10,988 bases of DNA from an uncultured Victivallales bacterium. Its GTDB lineage: Bacteria; Verrucomicrobiota; Lentisphaeria; Oligosphaerales; JAFGRS01. The stretch is from NCBI GenBank assembly GCA_903834675.1, contig CAILKC010000761.1:1-10988 (forward strand). The letters are read 5' to 3'. Positions within the stretch are counted from its first letter, which is position 1; every line of letters begins with the position of its first letter. The translations under genes and the position numbers were made by a program. The notes under the pieces were generated by a model. That model had not been told where the DNA came from, did not search any database, and saw only the letters and a list, made by a program, of their open reading frames with translations. Below are positions 1 to 4,711 of this stretch, piece after piece.

Positions 1-141
1 AGGCGCGGCGGTGGCGGCCCACCGCATCTCCAGGGGTTGGGTGGAGAGGCGCCTGGCCTCAGGCGCGGCGGTGGCGGCCCACCGCATCTCCAGGGGTTGG
101 GTGGAGAGGCGCCTGGCCTCAGGCGCGGCGGTGGCGGCCCA
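1..141. repeat. 60-bp direct tandem repeat (2 full copies and a partial third)
   Basis: Bases 1-60 and 61-120 are identical, and 121-141 repeat the first 21 bases before diverging. The block caggggttgg, at offset 31 of each full copy, reappears at 162-171, about 11 bases later than expected, so the third copy looks degenerate and longer. Each junction between copies can form a hairpin with 7-base arms gcgcctg / caggcgc and a 4-base loop (49-66 and 109-126). Because 60 is a multiple of three, reading frames pass through unbroken, which creates a spurious N-terminal extension of the next gene. The array runs off the left edge, so its true copy number is unknown. Confidence 0.95.
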
Positions 142-177
142 GCGCAGCTTCAGTGGTCGTTCAGGGGTTGGCACATT

Positions 178-183
178 GGGAGA
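178..183 (+). promoter_or_regulatory. Likely ribosome binding site deciding the start at 188
   Basis: GGGAGA lies 4 bases before the ATG at 188. The spacing is short but usable. It supports the ATG that begins a clear signal peptide rather than a start inside the tandem repeat. Confidence 0.45.
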
Positions 184-187
184 CGTC

Positions 188-1438
188 ATGAGGACCCTAT
201 TCAGGCTGGGAGTTGGTTGCGTCTTGGTGGTGGCTGCGGGCGTTCTGCCTGCCGCCGAAGCGGAAGGAGTGGCCCGCCTGGGCCCCTCCATCCGTGACTT
301 CGGGGTCTTGCCCAGCAACAGTGCCGCGGCCAACCGGGACAATCTGCAGAAGGCCATAGACTGGGCTTCGCCCCGCGGCGCGGCGCTGTTTGTCGAGCCC
401 ACCGACACCCCGTATCCCGTCGCCGGCGGCGTGGTTCTGCGCGCCAACGTCTCGCTGCTGGGAGTGCATGGGCCGGTGGGCCGCGGCACCCGCCACCCCG
501 ACAAGCCGCAGCCGGTGGGCAGCGTTTTTCGCATCGAAGACGAGCGGAACGCCTTCCTTACCGTCGAGTCCTCCACCCAGGTCCGAGGCATCCAATTCTG
601 GTATCCGAACCAGACCCTCGACGACCCGGCCAAGATCATTCCCTACCCGCCGACGCTCCGCGCCTCGCCCGACAAGGCGGTCTTCGGCGTCACGCTCTCG
701 TGCCTGACCTTCTTCGGCGAGTACTTCGCCATGGACTTCGCCTCGCCCCGGACCTGCGAACAGCTCCTCTTCGAGCACTGCTATGGCTACCCGCTCAGCG
801 GCCGGTTCATCCGCATTGACAAGTGCTACGACATCCCGCGCATCCTGCACTGCCACACCAACCCCGCCAACCAGCGCTGCTTCCGCGGCGACTACGCCAA
901 GGCGGTCATCGATGCGGTCGTGGCGCAGCGGACCTTCGCCTACGACCTGGACCGCACCGACAACGCCCAGGTGGTCGACGCCTTCGCCTTTGGCGCCTGG
1001 GGCGGCATCCGCCTGGGGCCGGCGACCTATGGCCAGATGACCAACTTCAACTTCGACTGCGTGGCGGTCGGCATCCTGAAGCAGGGCGATGGCGACTTCA
1101 ACCGCAACTGGATGATTGCCCAAGGCTCGATTATCGCCAACACCGGCGGCAAGCTGGACGAGATCCACCCGATCATCGTCGAGGGCCGCGGTCACCTGGC
1201 CATCAGCAACGTCGAGGCCTTCGCGGGCGGCAATGGCGCCCTGACCTGCATCGGGAAATCGCAGGATTTCCTGCTGGTGCGCGGGACTCAGCGCCTCACC
1301 GTCAGCCTGGCCAACTGCCGGATGCGGAACTATGTGGCCGACCACCCGGTGACGCTGCAGAACCCCCAGGCCCTCATCCAGGCCGTCGCCTGCGTCGACA
1401 AGGACCTGCAGCCGTTCAACCAGCTGCCGGGTAAATAG
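188..1438 (+). CDS. Secreted right-handed beta-helix (pectate-lyase-superfamily-like) protein
   Basis: Predicted exported protein of 416 residues. Residues 1-26 form a signal peptide: R3 and R6 first, a hydrophobic core around VGCVLVVAAGVL, and an Ala-rich cleavage zone PAAEA. Residues 34-95 match the N-terminal part of the Pectate_lyase_3 / GH28-related beta-helix family: IRDFGVLPSN, then a helix NLQKAIDWA, then ALFVEP...YPVAGGVVLRANVSLLG. The rest is short strands and turns with recurring Asn, Cys and Gly, as expected for beta-helix coils. The family includes polysaccharide lyases and hydrolases, but many members have no known substrate, and I see no diagnostic catalytic residues. The frame is open upstream to base 11 only through the tandem repeat. 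I chose 188 because of the signal peptide and the nearby GGGAGA. The next gene encodes another exported carbohydrate-active-type protein, so a role in extracellular polysaccharide breakdown is likely but inferred. Confidence 0.8.
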   Translation: MRTLFRLGVGCVLVVAAGVLPAAEAEGVARLGPSIRDFGVLPSNSAAANRDNLQKAIDWASPRGAALFVEPTDTPYPVAGGVVLRANVSLLGVHGPVGRGTRHPDKPQPVGSVFRIEDERNAFLTVESSTQVRGIQFWYPNQTLDDPAKIIPYPPTLRASPDKAVFGVTLSCLTFFGEYFAMDFASPRTCEQLLFEHCYGYPLSGRFIRIDKCYDIPRILHCHTNPANQRCFRGDYAKAVIDAVVAQRTFAYDLDRTDNAQVVDAFAFGAWGGIRLGPATYGQMTNFNFDCVAVGILKQGDGDFNRNWMIAQGSIIANTGGKLDEIHPIIVEGRGHLAISNVEAFAGGNGALTCIGKSQDFLLVRGTQRLTVSLANCRMRNYVADHPVTLQNPQALIQAVACVDKDLQPFNQLPGK

Positions 1439-1535
1439 CCCGGCCGCACTCGGCCTGCGCGCCCAGTTGCGCTGGATCGACCCAGTAGCGCGCCCCACAG
1501 CCAGGACATCTGATCTCGACCTGTTGCGGGTCCAT
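1416..1535 (-). CDS. Possible 39-residue zinc-ribbon-like small protein
   Basis: This short - strand frame starts at ATG 1535 and stops with TGA at 1418-1416, overlapping the convergent 3' end of the beta-helix gene by 23 bases. It is preceded by AAGGAG (1547-1542) with a 6-base spacer, the best ribosome binding site in the window. The protein begins MDPQQVEIRCPGCGARYWVD and continues PAQLGAQAECGRA. The C-P-x-C-G-A-R-Y-x-V then A-x-C-G pattern resembles N-terminal MJ0042-type zinc ribbons. The usual fourth cysteine is replaced by Ala, and the protein ends soon after. It could be a real micro-protein, a remnant of a longer zinc-ribbon protein, or chance. The signals are stronger than in other short frames here, but coding is not proven. 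Confidence 0.42.
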   Translation of the reverse strand: MDPQQVEIRCPGCGARYWVDPAQLGAQAECGRAIYPAAG

Positions 1536-1541
1536 GAGTCT

Positions 1542-1547
1542 CTCCTT
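1542..1547 (-). promoter_or_regulatory. Strong ribosome binding site for the small zinc-ribbon-like ORF
   Basis: Read on the - strand this is AAGGAG, 6 bases before ATG at 1535. It is the main reason to take the 39-codon frame seriously. Confidence 0.5.
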
Positions 1548-1684
1548 CTCGCAGGCCTCTCCGCCGCGCCAAAGCGCCCCCACGCCAGTTCGCCAGGCTC
1601 ACGGTTTGCGACAGGGCCGCCCCTCGCGACTCGACCGCAAGCGTGCTTGTTATCTTGAAGCCCTGGTCAACCCACGGCCTGTCC

Positions 1685-1712
1685 TTGCCCTCGTCGGCAG
1701 TTCGGGTATCTT
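1685..1712 (+). promoter_or_regulatory. Weak sigma70-like promoter candidate
   Basis: TTGCCC (1685-1690) and TATCTT (1707-1712) are separated by 16 bases, each matching 4 of 6 consensus positions. It would give a leader of roughly 115 bases before the TIM-barrel gene. Such a match arises readily by chance. Confidence 0.22.
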
Positions 1713-1822
1713 GGCGTTGCCGTCGGGGATCAGGGTTGCGGTCGGGGGTGAACGGACGCCTGAAGAGGGGGCCTGGCGTTACACACCCGTCCCACGGAGA
1801 ACCCGAAGGCGGTTAGGCGGTT

Positions 1823-1827
1823 AGGAG
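1823..1827 (+). promoter_or_regulatory. Ribosome binding site for the TIM-barrel gene
   Basis: AGGAG sits 7 bases before ATG 1835, a good position and sequence. It directly follows two copies of ggcggttag (the second ends within the site), suggesting a small local duplication in the leader. Confidence 0.65.
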
Positions 1828-1834
1828 ATTCATC

Positions 1835-3532
1835 ATGCAAGCCACTCTTCTTGCCGTCGCGCTGCCCCTGCTCTGCGGCGCAGCGCTGGCCCAGGCGCCG
1901 TGGCAGCCTGAGGAGTACCCGATCAGCTACTGGGTCGGGCCACCCAGGGAGTTCAACACCCTCGCCGCCTGGCAGACGGTCAAGGACTGCAATTTCACGG
2001 TCTGCGGGCAGTATGGCGGCTACTCGCGGGCGGACAACCGCACCCGGCTCGACTTCTGTGCCCAGCTTGGGCTTAAGGCCATGATCGTCGACGGTCGCAC
2101 GAGCTGGGAAGCGGCCGCATACGAGGGCCATGCCGAGCTCATCAAGAGCCTGGTGGCCGACTACGGCTCGCACCCCGCGACCTACGGCTACTTCATCCTG
2201 GACGAACCCAGCGCTGACCGCTTCCCGGCGCTGGCCAAGGTTAGCCAGGAGCTGCAGCGTCAGGACCCCGGGCACCTGCCCTACATCAACCTACTGCCCA
2301 CCTACGCCTCGCCGACGCAGTTGGGTACCCCCACCTACGCCGAGCACCTGGAGCGCTTCCTCAGCCAGGTCAAGCCGGCGGTGCTGAGCTACGATCACTA
2401 CGCGCTGCTGAAGGACGGCAGCGACCGGGTGGACTACTTTGAGAACCTCGAACTGATCCGCGACTATGGACGGCGCTACGGCGTGCCGACGTGGAACATC
2501 CTCCTCTCGCTGCCCCACCTGAACTATCGTGAGCCGAGCGCCGACGAGATGCGCTGGCAGGTTTACACCTCGCTGGCCTACGGCAGCAAGGGGCTGATGT
2601 GGTTTACCTACTGGACCCTGCCGGCGTGGGAGAAGGAGTTCGGCGGCTGCGCCATCGTCAACCCCAAGGGCGAGCCGGCGCGGCTGTACCCGATCGTCAA
2701 GCAACTGAATGGCGAGACGCGGGTGTTGGGCAAGACGCTGCTGGGGCTGACCTCCACCGGGGTCTACCACAGCGGCCAGGTTCCCCTGGGCTGCACCCGC
2801 CTCGGCGTGGATGCCCTGATCCAACTCCCCGGGGACCTGCCGCTGCTCATCGGCTTCTTTACCGACGCATCGGGCCAACAGTACGCCATGCTGGTCAACC
2901 GCGACCATGCCCAACCGGTCGAGGCGACGTTGGCGCTGAAACCGCACGTGACCGGGCTCACGGAGATCCGCGCCGCCGACGGCGCCGAGCAGCCTCTCGC
3001 GCTGGCGGCTGGCAAGGCCAAGCTGAGCCTGGAGGCCGGCGGCGGGCGGCTCCTGCGGCTGACTACCGCCTTCGCCTACGCCGAACTGCCGCAACCCCTG
3101 ACGGCCCTGGATTTCCATTTCAATACCGCGGCTGACCTGGAAGGCTGGGGTGGACTCAACTCGCTGACGCAACCGGTGGTCAAGGACGGAACTCTGACGC
3201 TGACCTTCGCCGGTGCGGACCCGTTCCTGGTACGCAGCTTCCTGCGCCTGCGGCCGGACCAGTACTCCAAGATCCGGGTCCGCCTGCGGCTGGAGAGCGG
3301 CAATCCTGAGGGGCAGTTCTTCTGGACCAGCAGCGAGGAACCCGGCTTTGCCGACAACAAGTACCTCAGTTTCCCGCTCCAGCCGGACGGCCAGTGGCAC
3401 GAATACACGATCCCGGTCGGCGAGCACCCCCTCTGGCAGGGCAAGGCCATCCGGGCCATCCGTCTCGATCCGACCACCGGCGGCGCCACCCCGGGCTCCA
3501 AGGTCGAGATCGATTGGATCAAGGGGGAGTGA
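1835..3532 (+). CDS. Secreted TIM-barrel glycoside-hydrolase-like protein with C-terminal beta-sandwich domain
   Basis: Exported protein of 565 residues. Residues 1-20 are a signal peptide with likely cleavage after ALAQA. Residues 25-300 read as a (beta/alpha)8 glycoside-hydrolase barrel: SYWVGPPREF, the strand GYFILDEPS (117-125) with D123/E124 as candidate acid residues, SYDHYALL (185-192), and the late-barrel strand GSKGLMWFTYW (250-260). This resembles beta-galactosidase-type and related barrels, but I cannot assign a GH family, substrate or nucleophile. Residues 310-410 form a beta-rich linker domain typical after such barrels. Residues 424-565 are a jelly-roll-like domain (FHFNTAADLEGW ... 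DGQWHEYTIPVG ... VEIDWIKGE), probably for glycan binding or domain packing. The next gene, a lectin, begins 72 bases later on the same strand, so the two may be co-transcribed. The start is supported by AGGAG at 1823 and the signal peptide. Confidence 0.8.
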   Translation: MQATLLAVALPLLCGAALAQAPWQPEEYPISYWVGPPREFNTLAAWQTVKDCNFTVCGQYGGYSRADNRTRLDFCAQLGLKAMIVDGRTSWEAAAYEGHAELIKSLVADYGSHPATYGYFILDEPSADRFPALAKVSQELQRQDPGHLPYINLLPTYASPTQLGTPTYAEHLERFLSQVKPAVLSYDHYALLKDGSDRVDYFENLELIRDYGRRYGVPTWNILLSLPHLNYREPSADEMRWQVYTSLAYGSKGLMWFTYWTLPAWEKEFGGCAIVNPKGEPARLYPIVKQLNGETRVLGKTLLGLTSTGVYHSGQVPLGCTRLGVDALIQLPGDLPLLIGFFTDASGQQYAMLVNRDHAQPVEATLALKPHVTGLTEIRAADGAEQPLALAAGKAKLSLEAGGGRLLRLTTAFAYAELPQPLTALDFHFNTAADLEGWGGLNSLTQPVVKDGTLTLTFAGADPFLVRSFLRLRPDQYSKIRVRLRLESGNPEGQFFWTSSEEPGFADNKYLSFPLQPDGQWHEYTIPVGEHPLWQGKAIRAIRLDPTTGGATPGSKVEIDWIKGE

Positions 3533-3590
3533 GCTCGGCGTGAGGTCTATCGCCGCCTTGCGGGTTGATGGAGTCGGACGTTTCGGGAAC

Positions 3591-3596
3591 AAGGAG
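3591..3596 (+). promoter_or_regulatory. Ribosome binding site for the ricin-B lectin gene
   Basis: AAGGAG lies 8 bases before ATG 3605. It supports this start over other frames open in the region. Confidence 0.65.
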
Positions 3597-3604
3597 TCCA
3601 GAGG

Positions 3605-4445
3605 ATGACGTGCCCAGCCACCGCATCGACCTGCCGGCCGGGGTATTGGCCCTTTGCCCTGGCCTCCTTTCTCACCGCGGCCTGTGCGCAGGCTCAGGAG
3701 TGGGGCGGACCCTTCACCCTCGTGCCGGTGAGCGCTCCGGAACTGGTGCTGGAGGCCGTGCTGCCCGGGACGGCCGAAGGCAACCCCGTGTCGATCAACC
3801 GACCGACCGGCGCCGAGAACCAGACCTGGGTGATGACCCGTCGCGAGTCGAACGCCTACGCTATCCGTCCGGCCACCAGCTCCAGCCTCGTGCTTGCGGT
3901 TGCCGCGGGCGGCACGGACAATGGCACGCTCGTGGTCCTGGAGACCGACGCCGGCAAGCCCTGGCAGCGCTGGACGATCAAGGCCAACCCCAACGGCTCC
4001 TTCAGTCTCCTGGCAGTACACGCGCCGACCAAGGGCCTCGACGACCTCGGCGGCGGCAACCAGCCCGGCGCCCGGCAGGATCTGTGGGACTACAACCCGG
4101 CCGACGAACACCTGCAGTGGGTGCTCAAGCCCGGGGTCGGCGCCACGCGCCCGGCGGAATTCGCCGCGGCGGGACGATGCCGGGGCCGAGGGGGTCTGCT
4201 ACGCTCGCGAGGGTCAGATCCTGGTGGCGACCCGCCTCGGCATTCAGATCTGCGCCGACGATGGCCCAACCCAGGTCATTCTGCCCCTGCCCGACCAGCG
4301 CCGCGCGCTCGGCCTCTGCCTCGGCGGGGCGGATGGGGATATCCTGTTCGCGTTCTGCGGCGAGACGATCTGGAAGCGCAAGGTGAAACTGCACGCCCTG
4401 GGCGCCTTTTCGCCGTGGACCGGAGTCCGCGGTGCCCCACTCTGA
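3605..4445 (+). pseudogene. Ricin-B lectin fused to SMP-30/gluconolactonase-type C-terminal segment, frameshifted
   Basis: The first 189 residues read well in the frame from ATG 3605. There is a signal peptide (FALASFLTAACAQAQ, cleavage near residue 31), then a ricin-type beta-trefoil lectin domain (about 33-176) with QxW-like repeats NQTWVM (72-77), WQRWTI (120-125) and LQWVL (170-174). After about 4170 this frame becomes Arg/Pro/Gly-rich and runs meaninglessly to 4627. The next frame instead gives GAEGVCYAREGQILVATRLG, then IQIC, PLPDQRRALGLCLGG and GETIWKRKVK, ending at TGA 4443-4445. That matches the last blades of SMP-30/gluconolactonase beta-propellers. Removing one G from GGG at 4171-4173 joins the halves smoothly (EFAAADDAGAEGVCY) into a 279-residue protein. 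The break may be a genuine mutation or a sequencing/assembly indel. Even when repaired, only about 90 residues of propeller are present, which is unusually short. Likely role: binding of extracellular sugar polymers. Confidence 0.68.
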
Positions 4446-4483
4446 GCCGGAGCGCTCGTTACCCAGGACTGTTCCATTCTGGG

Positions 4484-4539
4484 GTAGGGGCAGCTCTCCA
4501 GAGCTGTCCCCAGCGGCAGGTCTGGAGACCCGCCGCTAC
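4484..4539. repeat. REP/BIME-like pair of palindromes in inverted orientation
   Basis: Two hairpin units lie back to back. Unit 1 has a stem gggg+cagctct (4487-4497) paired with agagctg+cccc (4500-4511), with one bulged T at 4507. Unit 2 has 12-base arms at 4512-4523 and 4526-4537 with a single A/C mismatch (4518/4531). The reverse complement of unit 2 aligns with unit 1 over 28 bases. Some differences fall on paired positions, for example c-g in one and g-c in the other, so pairing is kept. The outer ends gtag (4484-4487) and ctac (4536-4539) are also complementary. This is the architecture of bacterial interspersed mosaic elements; whether other copies exist cannot be seen from one window. 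Confidence 0.65.
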
Positions 4540-4544
4540 CTTTC

Positions 4545-4573
4545 CCGGCACGAGTCGCGCGACTGCCGGTTTT
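4545..4573 (+). terminator. Probable rho-independent terminator
   Basis: Outer stem ccggc (4545-4549) pairs with gccgg (4565-4569) and inner stem agtc (4553-4556) with gact (4561-4564), with loop gcgc and a 3-base bulge (4550-4552). The stem is followed at once by TTTT (4570-4573). It lies 100 bases past the lectin gene stop and would close the upstream secreted-protein gene group. Confidence 0.5.
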
Positions 4574-4593
4574 CTCGAAGCCATGCCCGTTGC

Positions 4594-4619
4594 CGCGCCG
4601 GTGGATAGTAGCCGGCGCG
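4594..4619. repeat. 8-bp-arm GC inverted repeat upstream of the fusion gene
   Basis: cgcgccgg (4594-4601) and ccggcgcg (4612-4619) are perfect reverse complements around a 10-base loop. There is no T-run on either side, so it is not a standard terminator. It starts 118 bases before ATG 4712 and could be an operator or a leader-RNA hairpin. Confidence 0.5.
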
Positions 4620-4711
4620 ACAGCTAAGGTAGCGGTTACCCGTCTTCGGCGACGCCACCGAGAGGGCGCGGCGAAGGGTTCCGAGAAACAACCGGCTGGG
4701 GGCTTGCGGCC

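Larger units (their letters stand above)
1536..1834. other. Intergenic region, no clear gene
   Basis: About 300 bases lie between the small - strand ORF and the TIM-barrel gene. All frames give Arg/Pro-rich low-information peptides, with no recognisable protein or tRNA. It contains a weak promoter-like pair (1685-1712). Near its end is a tandem duplication of ggcggttag, just before the ribosome binding site of the next gene. Confidence 0.6.
4446..4711. other. Structured intergenic region before the fusion gene
   Basis: 266 bases contain, in order, a double palindrome (4484-4539), a terminator-like hairpin (4545-4573) and an 8-bp-arm inverted repeat (4594-4619). The frame left over from the broken lectin gene crosses most of it but has no protein character. 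No clear promoter for the fusion gene was found. GGGGG (4698-4702), 9 bases before ATG 4712, is only a weak ribosome binding site. Confidence 0.6.

Noticed and set aside
11..187. N-terminal extension of the beta-helix protein through the tandem repeat
   Set aside because: It would place repeated Arg-rich segments before a clear signal peptide. The frame is open only because the repeat length is a multiple of three, and a better start with a ribosome binding site exists at 188.
197..1498. Long - strand open frame opposite the beta-helix gene
   Set aside because: No recognisable domain. It is the expected antisense shadow of a GC-rich gene.
2291..4111. 606-codon - strand frame opposite the TIM-barrel and lectin genes
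   Set aside because: Runs across two real genes and their gap, low-complexity Gly/Arg/Leu/Gln composition, no family motif.
3565..4386. Alternative + frame overlapping the lectin gene
   Set aside because: No signal peptide or domain, while the overlapping frame has a good ribosome binding site, signal peptide and QxW lectin repeats.
4173..4627. Continuation of the lectin frame to 4627
   Set aside because: After the frameshift it is Arg/Pro/Gly-rich and crosses the double palindrome and the terminator hairpin. The recognisable protein continues in the neighbouring frame and stops at 4445.
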